Shown: positions 44,401-52,944 of the stretch, one piece after another
Position numbering within the stretch: position 1 is the first letter of the stretch
Layout: each line of letters starts with the position of its first letter
Assembly (NCBI GenBank): GCA_017525035.1
Contig: JAFXTH010000018.1
Coordinates: forward strand, 1-60,522
Length of the DNA stretch: 60,522 nucleotides
Direction of reading: 5' to 3'
Source: Bacilli bacterium
Lineage (GTDB): Bacteria > Bacillota_I > Bacilli_A > RF39 > UBA660
The notes under the pieces: generated by a model
Told to the model about the DNA's origin: nothing
The model's database searches: none
Seen by the model: only the letters and a program-made list of their open reading frames with translations
Translations under genes and position numbers: made by a program

Positions 44401-46035
44401 GTACCAGTTACAGATATTAAATTAAATAAGAAAAGCGGAAGTGTTAATGCCGGCAGTAAGTTAAAAGTTACTGTAACAATTTCACCGACTGATGCAACAA
44501 ATCAGAATGTTACTTGGACAACAAGTAATAAAAAAATAGCAACAGTAAATAGTCAAGGAAGAATAAAAGGTATTGCTCCAGGGACTGCAACAATAACAGT
44601 TAAAACAGAAGATGGAAATAAAAAAGCAACTATAAAAGTAACTGTTAAAGCTGTTCCAGTAACAGATGTTAGTTTAAATAAAACTAAGACTACAATTAAC
44701 ATTGGAAAAAGTGAGACTATAAATGCAACAATTTCACCAAGCAATGCAACAAATAAAAATATAACATGGACAACAAGCAAAAAATCAGTTGCAACTGTTG
44801 ATGCAAATGGTAAAATCAAAGCCGTTAAAAAAGGAACAGCAACAATAACAGCAACGACAGAAGATGGAGAAAAAACAGCAAAGATTAAAGTAACAGTAGT
44901 TGATCCTACTATAAGGGTAACTGGTGTTAAATTGAATAAAACATCTACATCAATGAAAATTGGTGAAAATGAAACTATAAAAGCAACTATAAGTCCAAGT
45001 GATGCAACAAATAAGAGTGTTATATGGACAAGTAGCAATAATAAAATTGCTTCAGTAGATGGAAAAGGGGTAGTAAAAGGTCTTGCTGAAGGAACAGCAA
45101 CCATTACTGCTAAAACAAGCGATGGTGGAAAGAAAGCTACAATTAAAGTAACAATTAAAAAAGTGGCAGTTTCTAAATTAGCGTTAAGTAAAACATCTAC
45201 AAAACTTGATATTGGTAATACTGAAAAAATAACTGCGACAGTAAGCCCATCAAACGCAACATATAAAAAAGTTACATGGACAAGTAGTGATGAAAATATT
45301 GCCTACGTAGATTCAGATGGAACAATAAATGGTGTAAATAAAGGCGAAGCTACAATAACTGCTACAACAGAGAAAAACGAAAAATCAGTGACAATAAAAG
45401 TAACAATTACAGAGCCGATAGTTTCTGTTACATCAATAACTGTTGATAAAACAAGTGTTACTTTGGATAAAGGTGAATCAGCACTAATTACTTATTCAGT
45501 TATGCCATTAAATGCTACTAATAGAGAAGTAACATGGGAAAGCAGTAATACAAAAGTTGCAACAGTAGATGGAAAAGGAAATATTACCGGTATATCTAAA
45601 GGAACTGCAACAATTACTGTAAAAACAAAAGATGGTGAGAAAACAGCGACTATTAATGTAAGTGTTAAAAGTGATGAAGATGAACCTAAAACTCCAGTAA
45701 TGCCAGAGATTGAGCCAGAAAAGCCGAAGGATAATGACGAAGATCATGACCCTGAAGAGTTAAATAATGAGCATCATGAAAACCCATCAACACCAACTGA
45801 CAAGCCTGAAGAAAAATCTACAGATAAGCCTGAGGAGCAACAGAAGCCTGAAGAAAAATCAGAGGAGAAACCAAAAGAGGAAAAAAAACCAAAAGAAAAC
45901 GATAATAATGGGAAACAACAAGCTGAAGAGGAACAAACAAGCGATGATAATGAAATAGTTCCTATAGCTATTGTCACTGTGGTATCAGTTATATCCTTTG
46001 GAGCAGGTGCAATTGCAGTTACTAAATTCTTTTAA
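41491..46035 (+). CDS. Giant surface protein: NlpC/P60-like peptidase domain, seven Big_2 domains, membrane anchor
   Basis: A 1514-residue exported protein. It has a signal peptide (about 1-30), a beta-rich N-terminal region (about 35-290) and a cysteine-peptidase-like domain. That domain has Cys445 in GLDCSSSTFLAIA and His544 in PGDVVDTRGHAMLVTGY, as in NlpC/P60 or CHAP enzymes that cut cell-wall peptides. Seven Big_2 units (about 804-1395), a Glu/Lys/Pro-rich stalk and a C-terminal membrane helix with FF end follow. There is no LPxTG motif, so it is held by the helix. It is probably a wall-remodelling or surface hydrolase projected on a stalk. ATG 41491 follows ATAGGAAG. Monocistronic. Confidence 0.85.
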   Translation: MKKLTFIILLLVLFLYCTFIPVNSDSSVEAAAKATKIIELKDADEICDAVKTNDRLKIKVTSYKGKEYTLKSATDECTNVSSFDSKTSDIINGKTGWTLFGRDNYKYEVFVEGIRVKNKKSYGKYSSFYIRNGSKNTSNLNKAKTLSAGDKISLSLNISDKKIKANSYKSLILNIDYGISGDINVYLTNSISYYVVTNKKKHGPYKLDYSSLQRIDTVVTSDSESDTTINRLVSKNLVEGISGSEKIVSIEIVPYDNYTFHKGAFRIYNISLEGYNTDDTSTKKYQKVSKAESVVRHNIVDNMMEEVTIKWGINPKNTTKLYFYHHYIVDPIVWNKNSKQVIYGIPYVNNVDTTIDAFISQTTKSSNKKGAYYLYNFATTYLKDVTSNHNKKYSKGQKIDNNTLYILESKESNDTKKGTQRYKDLTNKNINFISNSVGYYHGLDCSSSTFLAIARELPYDHSMAGSKRYYASGQVEILGGLEISSDKIEKYLRKNNKISSTTQITENLIDEYYGEYMRSTYSAEKIYKAYASVIPGDVVDTRGHAMLVTGYSYVECKNGNHTNKYTDNFCDKNNRGGINPSKSYVIITETGARHAQRLGTDNHVSVDKTGWTYTLNPELTDLKSVDDLYNKKLGLLSNFHVNNTHTFEKLYGKGKGGMYLPFRYKELQRVADTNTVEIPSVKLVIDQTYSNLDKLSQAIYTYMSYDKKIRGTIISNYLIYEIKITVNSKTYSIYPTQTNSFSLYYDIKDEAILKAIKNLDYTKKNKIIVSVRTGPDITSVKTKAGADSKGFITVLDTSNAKPPVKTTGIKLDKTKLSMKIGDKEKVTATISPSNATDKNIIWTSSGSKVASVDENGNITALKAGTVTITAKTRDSGIKAKVKVTVTEPVKSISLNKKTTEIGISRAEKIEATIKPSTASNQKISWTSSDKKVAAVDSTGVIKGISEGTATITATTDDGGKTAKIKVTVVTVPVTDIKLNKKSGSVNAGSKLKVTVTISPTDATNQNVTWTTSNKKIATVNSQGRIKGIAPGTATITVKTEDGNKKATIKVTVKAVPVTDVSLNKTKTTINIGKSETINATISPSNATNKNITWTTSKKSVATVDANGKIKAVKKGTATITATTEDGEKTAKIKVTVVDPTIRVTGVKLNKTSTSMKIGENETIKATISPSDATNKSVIWTSSNNKIASVDGKGVVKGLAEGTATITAKTSDGGKKATIKVTIKKVAVSKLALSKTSTKLDIGNTEKITATVSPSNATYKKVTWTSSDENIAYVDSDGTINGVNKGEATITATTEKNEKSVTIKVTITEPIVSVTSITVDKTSVTLDKGESALITYSVMPLNATNREVTWESSNTKVATVDGKGNITGISKGTATITVKTKDGEKTATINVSVKSDEDEPKTPVMPEIEPEKPKDNDEDHDPEELNNEHHENPSTPTDKPEEKSTDKPEEQQKPEEKSEEKPKEEKKPKENDNNGKQQAEEEQTSDDNEIVPIAIVTVVSVISFGAGAIAVTKFF
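43901..45672 (+). repeat. Array of seven Big_2-encoding repeats (about 252 bp each)
   Basis: Seven consecutive units each encode the pattern VxxIxLNKTxxxxxxGxxxxI...WTSSNxKVATVDxxGxIxGIxxGTATITxxT. They differ at many positions, so the array is old but regular in length. Unequal exchange could change its copy number. Confidence 0.85.
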
Positions 46036-46055
46036 AATAATGGTTTATAGTTAAT

Positions 46056-46082
46056 AAGAAAAGATTTATCTTTTCTTTTTTT
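46056..46082 (+). terminator. Terminator
   Basis: AAGAAAAGA pairs with TCTTTTCTT over a TTTA loop, followed by T residues. A TATAAT box follows four bases after the T-run. Confidence 0.85.
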
Positions 46083-46086
46083 GTGT

Positions 46087-46092
46087 TATAAT
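46087..46092 (+). promoter_or_regulatory. -10 box of the DUF1538 operon
   Basis: TATAAT lies 19 bases before ATG 46112, right behind the previous terminator. AGGTGAG is the RBS in between. Confidence 0.55.
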
Positions 46093-46111
46093 TATTATGA
46101 TAGGTGAGTAT

Positions 46112-47605
46112 ATGAAGAAGTTATTTTTAGAACAATTAAATAGTTCTCTTAAGTCTATTTTTCCTATTACTTTAATAGTGCTTTTAATAAGCATTATTTG
46201 TGTTGATAGTGGACTTCCAAATTTACTACCATCTTTTATAATTGGATCATTTTTATTAGTTGTAGGTATATGTTTATTTAATATCGGTAGTGATATTTCT
46301 ATGATAGAAATTGGTAATAAAATAGGTGGACATTTAACTAGAAAAAGGAAAGTCTGGTTTGTGTTAACTCTATCTTTTGTTATTGGTTTTATTATTACAA
46401 TTGCAGAACCTGATCTAAGAGTTCTTGCATCTCAAGTACCTTCAATATCAAGCACTGTTTTAATAAATGTTGTTGGTTTTGGAGTTGGATTATTTCTTTT
46501 ATTTGCTGTTTTAAGAATGTTATTTAAACTTAGCTTTTCAGTTATATTAGCAATATTTGTTTTATTAGCATTTGTCCTTGCGTATTTCACGCCAATTGAA
46601 TTTGTACCACTTGCATTTGATGCAGGAGGGGTTACAACAGGACCTTTAAGCGTGCCTTTTATTATTGCTTTAGGTGCAGGACTTTCTTTTTCAAGACATG
46701 ATAAAAGAAAGAAGGAAGATACATTTGGAATTATATCTTTCTGTTCAATTGGTCCAGTAATTGTAGTATTAATTTTGGGAATGCTTTATAATGCCAAATC
46801 TAGTTATACGGCAATATCAATACCTGACTATGACAGTTTAGGAACAATTCTTTCCACGTATTTGGCTAATTTTCCAAAGTATTTTGAGATAGTGTTTATT
46901 TCATTGTTACCAATTATGTTATTTTTCTTGGCATATAATATTATGTTTTTAAAATTGAACAAGAAGATTTTATACAAAATATTTATTGGTATTTTATATA
47001 CATATCTTGGTTTATCAATTTTCTTAACTGGCGTTAATGTTGGATTTATGCCTATGGGATATTTAGTAGGCAAAACAATTGCTAATTACAAGATTATTTT
47101 GGTACCACTTTCTATGTTAATTGGTTACTTTATAATTACCAGTGAACCTGCTGTTGGAGTATTAACTACTCAAATAGAAGAGATAACAAACGGTAATATT
47201 AAAAAGAAAATTATGCAGACAGCTTTATCTATTGCGGTAGCGCTTGCTACTGGTTTATCTATATTACGTGTAATAACAGGTATATCAATATGGTATTTTA
47301 TTTTCCCAGGATACTTGTTTGCATTGTGTATGATGCCATTTGTGCCAAGAATATTTACTGCAATAGCATTTGATTCAGGAGGAGTTGCAAGCGGAACAAT
47401 GACTGCTACATTCTTACTCCCTTTTGCAATTGGAATTGCTGAGGCATTAAATAGAAATGTTTTAACGGATGCCTTTGGACTTATAGCAATGGTCGCAACC
47501 ATTCCATTAATTGTAGTTCAATTTGTGGGACTAATCTATAAAGTTAAAACAAAGAGAATTATTTACAAAGATACTGTTTATAATGAAGAGATTATCGATT
47601 ACTAG
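46112..47605 (+). CDS. DUF1538 family membrane transporter
   Basis: A 497-residue membrane protein with about 12-14 helices in two homologous halves. Each half carries the family signature, FDAGGVTTGPLSVPF in the first and FDSGGVASGTMTATF in the second. DUF1538 proteins (UmpA/UmpB-type) are predicted transporters whose genes often sit with PII-like regulators, and that is exactly the case here. The substrate is not known. ATG 46112 follows AGGTGAG; the ATG at 46097 overlaps that site. Eleven bases separate it from the PII-like gene. Confidence 0.85.
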   Translation: MKKLFLEQLNSSLKSIFPITLIVLLISIICVDSGLPNLLPSFIIGSFLLVVGICLFNIGSDISMIEIGNKIGGHLTRKRKVWFVLTLSFVIGFIITIAEPDLRVLASQVPSISSTVLINVVGFGVGLFLLFAVLRMLFKLSFSVILAIFVLLAFVLAYFTPIEFVPLAFDAGGVTTGPLSVPFIIALGAGLSFSRHDKRKKEDTFGIISFCSIGPVIVVLILGMLYNAKSSYTAISIPDYDSLGTILSTYLANFPKYFEIVFISLLPIMLFFLAYNIMFLKLNKKILYKIFIGILYTYLGLSIFLTGVNVGFMPMGYLVGKTIANYKIILVPLSMLIGYFIITSEPAVGVLTTQIEEITNGNIKKKIMQTALSIAVALATGLSILRVITGISIWYFIFPGYLFALCMMPFVPRIFTAIAFDSGGVASGTMTATFLLPFAIGIAEALNRNVLTDAFGLIAMVATIPLIVVQFVGLIYKVKTKRIIYKDTVYNEEIIDY

Positions 47606-47616
47606 GAGGTTTTGTT

Positions 47617-48306
47617 ATGGAAAATGTTAGGACTAAAGTATTTCTATCTATTACTGATAAAGACAAAACAGATAGAGTATTAAAACTATTTAGAAGACAT
47701 AAAATTACATATTCGTGTTCCATTAATGGTAAAGGAACCGCTTCTGGTTCAGTTATGAGCTATTTTGGTTTGAGTGAAATAAAAAAGGATGTAATTATAA
47801 GCGTTGTTCCTGAATTTTTAGAAACAAAAGTATTGTTTGATTTACATAACAAACTTGAAATGTATGAACCTGGTAATGGTATTTGCTTTTCACTACCTAT
47901 TACTAGTGCTAGTAGATATTTATCTAATCAATATAAAGACTTAACTGTTATAAAGGAGGAATATATTGTGAAAAATGAAAAAGAGTATGAATTAATTGTA
48001 TTAATTGTTTCTGAAGGATACGCACAAGTTGCCATGGATGCAGCTAAAAAGGTAGGTGCCGGTGGCGGTACTTTAATCAATGGAATTGGACTTGGAAGTA
48101 AAGAAGCTACAAAGTTTTTAGGTATTACGATTGAACCTGAGAAAGACGTTGTGCTAATTCTTGTAGAAAAAGAAGAAAAAAGAAAAATTATGGAAGAAAT
48201 TTCAAATGTTGTTGGGTTATCCCACGAGGGAAGAGGAATTTGTTTTGCAATTCCTGTAGATAATGTTATTGGATTATCTCAAAACGTTGAATTTTTGAAA
48301 AAATAA
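47617..48306 (+). CDS. Tandem PII-like regulatory protein
   Basis: A 229-residue protein with two PII/GlnK-like ferredoxin-fold halves (about 1-105 and 115-229). Each begins with a beta strand (KVFLSITDKD; ELIVLIVSEGYAQVAMDAAKKVGAGGGTLI) and ends in GxGICFxxPI-type strands. PII-like proteins bind nucleotides and gate transporters. Here the partner is the DUF1538 protein immediately upstream. Classical PII proteins are single-domain trimers, so a fused pair is a notable form. RBS TAGGAGG precedes ATG 47617. Confidence 0.82.
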   Translation: MENVRTKVFLSITDKDKTDRVLKLFRRHKITYSCSINGKGTASGSVMSYFGLSEIKKDVIISVVPEFLETKVLFDLHNKLEMYEPGNGICFSLPITSASRYLSNQYKDLTVIKEEYIVKNEKEYELIVLIVSEGYAQVAMDAAKKVGAGGGTLINGIGLGSKEATKFLGITIEPEKDVVLILVEKEEKRKIMEEISNVVGLSHEGRGICFAIPVDNVIGLSQNVEFLKK

Positions 48307-48369
48307 TATAAATGTAGATATACATTTTTACAGATTTAATATATAATATTCTTAGATTTAGGAGGATGT

Positions 48370-48987
48370 ATGAAAAAGATTGAAATTAAAACATACGAGA
48401 TGGGGGAATCTTTATTAGCTGCTATTATATTTCTAATTCTTGGTGTATTTTTAATAACTGATCCAAAGGGAATGATTCAAATAGCACTATATATTTTCGG
48501 AGGTTTTGTAACACTTCTTGGAGTTTTTAAATTACTTTTATATTACAAAACACCTGATGGTAATAAAAGGGAAATAATTAACGGTGGAGTATTTATCATT
48601 CTTGGAATGGCTTTAATACTTTGCGTCGCAATATTTTATGATCAAGTTGAGACAGTACTTAGACTTATTACAGCAGTATATTTACTATATGTTGGTATTA
48701 ATAGACTTGTTTCAGCATTCAAGACTAAAGGAGATAAGAAGCCATATTTTATAAATGCATTAGTTATAATTCTAATTGCAGTGCTTATGGCAGTTATTCC
48801 TGGTATGCCTTTATTTGTTGTAGGTATATTAATTACTTTATATGCAATTACTGAAATAGTTGGATTTGTATTTGGTAGAAAAAATCAAAATGAAGTTAAA
48901 GTAACTGAAGCAGTTATTATTAAAGAACAAATAGCAACAAAAGAAAATAATGATGATGTAAAACTGCTAGAAGATAAAGGAGAATAA
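48370..48987 (+). CDS. HdeD/DUF308-like membrane protein
   Basis: A 205-residue protein with six hydrophobic helices in three pairs (about 14-62, 74-115 and 125-165). It has the repeated ILGxFLI and YxLYVGxxRLxxAF features of the HdeD/DUF308 group. A hydrophilic acidic tail follows. The HdeD family is linked to acid stress in Enterobacteria but not defined in Firmicutes. RBS TAGGAGG precedes ATG 48370. The Hpt-REC gene starts one base after its stop, so the two are probably one transcript. Confidence 0.8.
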   Translation: MKKIEIKTYEMGESLLAAIIFLILGVFLITDPKGMIQIALYIFGGFVTLLGVFKLLLYYKTPDGNKREIINGGVFIILGMALILCVAIFYDQVETVLRLITAVYLLYVGINRLVSAFKTKGDKKPYFINALVIILIAVLMAVIPGMPLFVVGILITLYAITEIVGFVFGRKNQNEVKVTEAVIIKEQIATKENNDDVKLLEDKGE

Positions 48988-48988
48988 T

Positions 48989-49765
48989 ATGGACGTTAAT
49001 ATATTAATTCAAGGGGGAGTTGATATTAATGCCGCTTTAGAACTTCTTGGAGATATGGAAACATATAATGAAACTCTTCAAGATTTCTTAGGTGAAATTA
49101 ATAACAAACTTGAAAAAATTAAAGAATATAAAGAAGCACAAGATATGGATAATTATGCTATACTTGTTCATTCACTAAAAAGTGATTCTAAATATTTAGG
49201 ATTCACAAAACTTGCTGATTTAGCATATAACCATGAAATGGCTAGTAAGGCTAAAGATGTTAGATTTGTAATTGGTAGTTATGATGCATTGATTGCAGAA
49301 GCTAATAGGATCCTAGAAGTATTAAGAAATTATACATCTGGAACAAAAGCTCCAACAGTTACATTAGTAGCAAATGCTGATAATTCTAAAAAGATTTTAG
49401 TAGCAGATGATTCAAATTTAATTAGAAGCTTTGTTCAAAAAATGGTACCTGCAGAGTATACAGTTTTAGTTGCTAATGATGGTGAAGAGGCTATTAAGAT
49501 TGTCAGCGAAGAAGCAGTTAACCTAAAAGGTATATTATTAGATTTGAATATGCCTAAAGTTGATGGATTCCAGGTATTAGAATTCTTTAAATCAAATGGT
49601 TTATTTGCAAATGTTCCAGTAACAATAATTACTGGTGATGATTCAAAGGATACTGTATTAAAAGCATTTGATTATCCTATAGTAGACGTTTTGAATAAAC
49701 CATTTACTGAAAGTGATGTTAGAAACGTAGTAAACAAGATGATTAATTATAGTTCAGTTAAATAA
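48989..49765 (+). CDS. Hpt-receiver phosphorelay protein without output domain
   Basis: A 258-residue protein. The N-terminal four-helix Hpt domain has the phospho-acceptor His61 in LVHSLKSDSKYLG. The C-terminal receiver domain (about 132-255) has acidic VADDSN, Asp185 in LLDLNMPKVDG and Lys in LNKPF. There is no kinase, DNA-binding or enzymatic domain. It could shuttle phosphate between a kinase and another regulator, or act as a phosphate sink. RBS AAAGGAG lies just before ATG 48989. Its partners are not encoded next to it. Confidence 0.88.
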   Translation: MDVNILIQGGVDINAALELLGDMETYNETLQDFLGEINNKLEKIKEYKEAQDMDNYAILVHSLKSDSKYLGFTKLADLAYNHEMASKAKDVRFVIGSYDALIAEANRILEVLRNYTSGTKAPTVTLVANADNSKKILVADDSNLIRSFVQKMVPAEYTVLVANDGEEAIKIVSEEAVNLKGILLDLNMPKVDGFQVLEFFKSNGLFANVPVTIITGDDSKDTVLKAFDYPIVDVLNKPFTESDVRNVVNKMINYSSVK

Positions 49766-49785
49766 GCACTTAGGTGCTTTTTTTG
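49764..49785 (+). terminator. Terminator
   Basis: AAGCAC pairs with GTGCTT over a TTAG loop (49770-49773), followed by seven T residues. Confidence 0.8.
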
Positions 49786-49886
49786 TGAAAAAATTGTGAA
49801 AAATATAAATAACATTTTACATATTAGTGAAAACTGTTATATAATTATTATGTTAATGTTATGAAACATATAATATGGAGGTATAT

Positions 49887-50687
49887 ATGAAAAAGTATTT
49901 AGTTTTATTATTAATGACAGTTTCATTATTCGTTGTGCCATTTACTGTTAAGGCTGGTACTGTTAACGTATTAGGTGATGATTATGAAACAAAAAATCTT
50001 AAAGAAACACTTGAAGCAGAGGATATGAAGTTATCTGCAAATTATAGTGAAAATAGTGATCAAATTACTATCTATTTATTTAGAGGACAAGGATGTTCTT
50101 TCTGTAGAGCTTTCTTAACTTTCATCAATAGTATAGTTGGTGAATATGGAAAATATTTCAAATTAGTGTCTTTTGAAGTATGGAATAATGAAGATAACTA
50201 CTATTTATTTAATAGAACAGCTTTATTCTTAGATAAAGAGCCAGCACAAGGAGTACCATATATTGTAATTGGTGATAAAGTATTCCCAGGGTATGCTGAT
50301 ACTTACAACGATGGAATAAAAGAAGCAATCCAAAAATTATATGATACACCAAAGGCTTCTAGATATGACGTATTTGCAGAAGCTAAAAAAGGAGATTTTC
50401 CTACAATTGATGAGGCTAAGGCTGAACTTGAAAAATTATATGGATCTAATCCAGAAGGTGGATCTGGTTCTGCTGAAGAATATTCAACAACTAGCAACAG
50501 TAAGGGTGGTTCAGTTTCAGAATTAAGAATAATTTTATTCACTTTAGGTTTCGTAGTAGTTGGAACAGCAGCAGTAATTATATTTGATAATTATAAATTC
50601 AATAAAATTGAAGAAAAATTATCAGGAGTTAGTTCAAAATTAGAAAAACCTGAAAAAGCAGAAGCAAAAACAAAAAAGAAAAAATAA
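49887..50687 (+). CDS. Secreted, membrane-anchored thioredoxin-like protein
   Basis: A 266-residue protein with a signal peptide (about 1-24), an outside thioredoxin-fold domain and a C-terminal membrane helix (about 213-232) with a Lys-rich tail. The active site is Cys70-Ser-Phe-Cys73 (RGQGCSFCRAF), and the cis-Pro loop is GVPYIVIGDKVFPG. It is likely a thiol-disulfide enzyme outside the membrane. It may serve Cys-rich exported proteins such as the one at 29187, which is inference. ATG 49887 follows TGGAGG; the earlier ATG (49875) is within that element. Confidence 0.85.
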   Translation: MKKYLVLLLMTVSLFVVPFTVKAGTVNVLGDDYETKNLKETLEAEDMKLSANYSENSDQITIYLFRGQGCSFCRAFLTFINSIVGEYGKYFKLVSFEVWNNEDNYYLFNRTALFLDKEPAQGVPYIVIGDKVFPGYADTYNDGIKEAIQKLYDTPKASRYDVFAEAKKGDFPTIDEAKAELEKLYGSNPEGGSGSAEEYSTTSNSKGGSVSELRIILFTLGFVVVGTAAVIIFDNYKFNKIEEKLSGVSSKLEKPEKAEAKTKKKK

Positions 50688-50696
50688 TTGTTAATT

Positions 50697-50730
50697 AAGC
50701 ATATATAAAAATATATGCTTTTTTATTTTT
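50697..50730 (+). terminator. Terminator
   Basis: AAGCATATAT pairs with ATATATGCTT over an AAAA loop, followed by T residues. Confidence 0.88.
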
Positions 50731-50757
50731 AAAAACATATATTTAATTGGTGAAATA

Positions 50758-51837
50758 ATGAAAAAAATATTGTTAGTTGTAGTTGTATTTTTATTGTTAA
50801 TCAAAAGTAATGTTTATGCATATGATACATCAGCTTCTTCAATCGTTATAGATACTGATAGTGGTAGAGTACTTTATGAAAAAAATGCTGATGAAAAAAG
50901 ATTAATAGCAAGTATTACAAAAATTATGACTGCAGTTATAGCTATTGAAAACAAAAATTTAGATGATGTTGTAATTGTCGGTGATGAAGTAAATAAGATG
51001 TATGGCTCAAATATTTATATAAAACCTGGTGAAAAATTACGCTTAAGAGATCTCTTATATGGTCTTATTTTGCGAAGTGGTAATGATGCCGCTGTAGCAA
51101 TTGCCTATTATGTTTCAGGAAGTGAAGAAGACTTTGTTAAAATGATGAACGAAAAGGCAAAAAAAATAGGAATGAGTAATACAACTTTTCGTAACTGCCA
51201 TGGTTTAGATGAAGAAACACAAAATTATTCTACGGCACGTGATATGTCGTTTCTTGCAAAATATGCTACGAAACTATTTGATTATGCGGAAATCGCTAGC
51301 ACAAAAAATTATAAACTAAAAACGAACTATAATTCTTATTCATGGATTAATAGAAATAAATTGCTTAAAGAATATGAATATGCTACAGGTGGTAAAACAG
51401 GATACACTCCTAAGGCTGGAAAAACTTTTGTAAGCACTGCAAGTAAAAACAACTTAAATTTAACAATTGTTACACTTTCAGATAATGATATGTATAATAC
51501 GCATAAGGAATTATATGAGTATTATTTTTCTAAGTATAAGAATGTTCTAATTATTGATAAGGATAATATCAGTTTTGGTAATAATCCATACGGAAATTTA
51601 TATGTCAAAAATGATTTTTATTATCCGCTTACTGAAGATGAAAAAGAAAAAGTTAAAGTTGATGTTGATTTATATAATTTAACAGATTTTTCTTCTGACG
51701 ATAAAATAGGGGAAATATATGTAACATTTGATAATGATGAAATATTTCGTGAGAATGTTTATGTTAAAAACGCTAAAAAAGATAATGAAAGTTTTTTTAG
51801 TAAAGTGTTGAAATTCTTTTCTTCTTTGTTTGATTAA
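50758..51837 (+). CDS. D-alanyl-D-alanine carboxypeptidase (S11 family, DacA/DacF type)
   Basis: A 359-residue low-molecular-weight penicillin-binding protein. It has a signal peptide (about 1-21) and the three active-site motifs S52-x-x-K55 (ASITKIMTA), S107-G-N109 (LRSGNDAA) and K213-T-G215 (GGKTGYT). It trims the terminal D-Ala from peptidoglycan stem peptides. The end (FFSKVLKFFSSLFD) is amphipathic, as expected for the membrane-binding tail. RBS TTGGTGA precedes ATG 50758. In Bacillus DacF-type enzymes work during sporulation, but the class is not settled here. Confidence 0.92.
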   Translation: MKKILLVVVVFLLLIKSNVYAYDTSASSIVIDTDSGRVLYEKNADEKRLIASITKIMTAVIAIENKNLDDVVIVGDEVNKMYGSNIYIKPGEKLRLRDLLYGLILRSGNDAAVAIAYYVSGSEEDFVKMMNEKAKKIGMSNTTFRNCHGLDEETQNYSTARDMSFLAKYATKLFDYAEIASTKNYKLKTNYNSYSWINRNKLLKEYEYATGGKTGYTPKAGKTFVSTASKNNLNLTIVTLSDNDMYNTHKELYEYYFSKYKNVLIIDKDNISFGNNPYGNLYVKNDFYYPLTEDEKEKVKVDVDLYNLTDFSSDDKIGEIYVTFDNDEIFRENVYVKNAKKDNESFFSKVLKFFSSLFD

Positions 51838-51875
51838 TTATGATATTTGTTTTATAATTCATATAGGTGATTGAG

Positions 51876-52592
51876 ATGGAACGTTTACAAAAAGTTATAG
51901 CAAATAGTGGGGTTGCTTCAAGAAGAAAGGCAGAAGAACTAATAGTCAACAACAAAGTAAAAGTTAATGGAAATATAGTTAATACTTTAGGAGCTAAAGT
52001 AGATAAAAACGATCAAATTGAAGTGAATGGAGTTGCCATATCAAAAGAAGAAAAAGTGTATTACGTTTTGAATAAACCAAGAGAAGTTATTACATCAGTA
52101 GCTGATGATAAAGGAAGAAAGACAGTAGTAGATCTTATTAAAGATGACAAAAGAATATATCCAGTTGGTAGATTGGACTATGATACTACTGGTTTACTAA
52201 TACTAACAAATGATGGTGATTTAGCAAATTTATTAATGCATCCTAAGAATGAAATAGATAAATGTTATGTAGCCAAGATTTCAGGTATGCTAAGTCCAAA
52301 AGAAATGATGACTTTAAAGACAGGTGTAATAATTGATGGCGTTAAAACTAGAAAATCAAGAGTTAAAGTAAGAAAAACTGATAAAGAAAGCAATACTTCA
52401 ATTGTTGAAATAGTAATTCATGAAGGTAAAAATCACCAAGTTAAGAAAATGTTTGAAGCTGTAGGACATGAGGTCTTAAAATTAAAAAGAGAGAAAATTG
52501 CTTTTCTCGATTTAAAAGGTTTAAAGTCTGGCGAATATAGAAAACTTAATCCCAAAGAAGTATCTACATTATATGCTTTAGTACGTAAGTAG
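51876..52592 (+). CDS. rluB: Ribosomal large-subunit pseudouridine synthase (RluB family)
   Basis: A 238-residue enzyme. The N-terminal S4 RNA-binding domain is RLQKVIANSGVASRRKAEE. The catalytic core has the Asp-containing PVGRLDYDTTGLLILTNDG, then GKNHQVKKMFEAVGHEVLKL. Members isomerise a uridine in the peptidyl-transferase region of 23S rRNA. ATG 51876 follows AGGTGATTGAG; the GTG at 51867 lies within that site. It is followed after seven bases by a small membrane-protein gene. Confidence 0.92.
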   Translation: MERLQKVIANSGVASRRKAEELIVNNKVKVNGNIVNTLGAKVDKNDQIEVNGVAISKEEKVYYVLNKPREVITSVADDKGRKTVVDLIKDDKRIYPVGRLDYDTTGLLILTNDGDLANLLMHPKNEIDKCYVAKISGMLSPKEMMTLKTGVIIDGVKTRKSRVKVRKTDKESNTSIVEIVIHEGKNHQVKKMFEAVGHEVLKLKREKIAFLDLKGLKSGEYRKLNPKEVSTLYALVRK

Positions 52593-52599
52593 GTGCTAT

Positions 52600-52944
52600 A
52601 TGAAAAGAATAATTGGGCTAACATGTATTGTTGCTGGTATTTTTATGGTTGGTGTTGGGTCATATTGTTCATTTGAAATATATGATAGATATTTAAAATC
52701 AACATCAACATCACTATATAGAGGTGAATATGTTTTTGATTCTAGAACAATCACTATAAATGATTCAGACGATGATGAATTGAATGCTTCTATAGATGGA
52801 AATACTTATATATTTTCCTTTGATGGTAACGTTTATAAAACAAAAAATTCCTCTAATTACATCATCAAATTTAATGATGATGAATTGATTCTTTATATTG
52901 GTGATCAAGAAGAGGGTATTATTTTTAAAAAAATAAAAAACTAG
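52600..52944 (+). CDS. Small exported or membrane-anchored protein
   Basis: A 114-residue protein with one N-terminal hydrophobic helix (about 4-25) and a beta-rich domain with alternating DxxTITI, TYIFSFDGNVY and ELILYIGD strands. It could be an uncleaved anchor or a signal peptide; no lipobox is present. I do not recognise the family. RBS TAGGTG precedes ATG 52600, seven bases after rluB, so co-transcription is likely. Confidence 0.65.
   Translation: MKRIIGLTCIVAGIFMVGVGSYCSFEIYDRYLKSTSTSLYRGEYVFDSRTITINDSDDDELNASIDGNTYIFSFDGNVYKTKNSSNYIIKFNDDELILYIGDQEEGIIFKKIKN

Noticed and set aside
43770..45104. Minus-strand hydrophobic frames opposite the Big_2 array
   Set aside because: They are antisense reflections of Thr/Ala/Ile-rich repeats and have no independent support.
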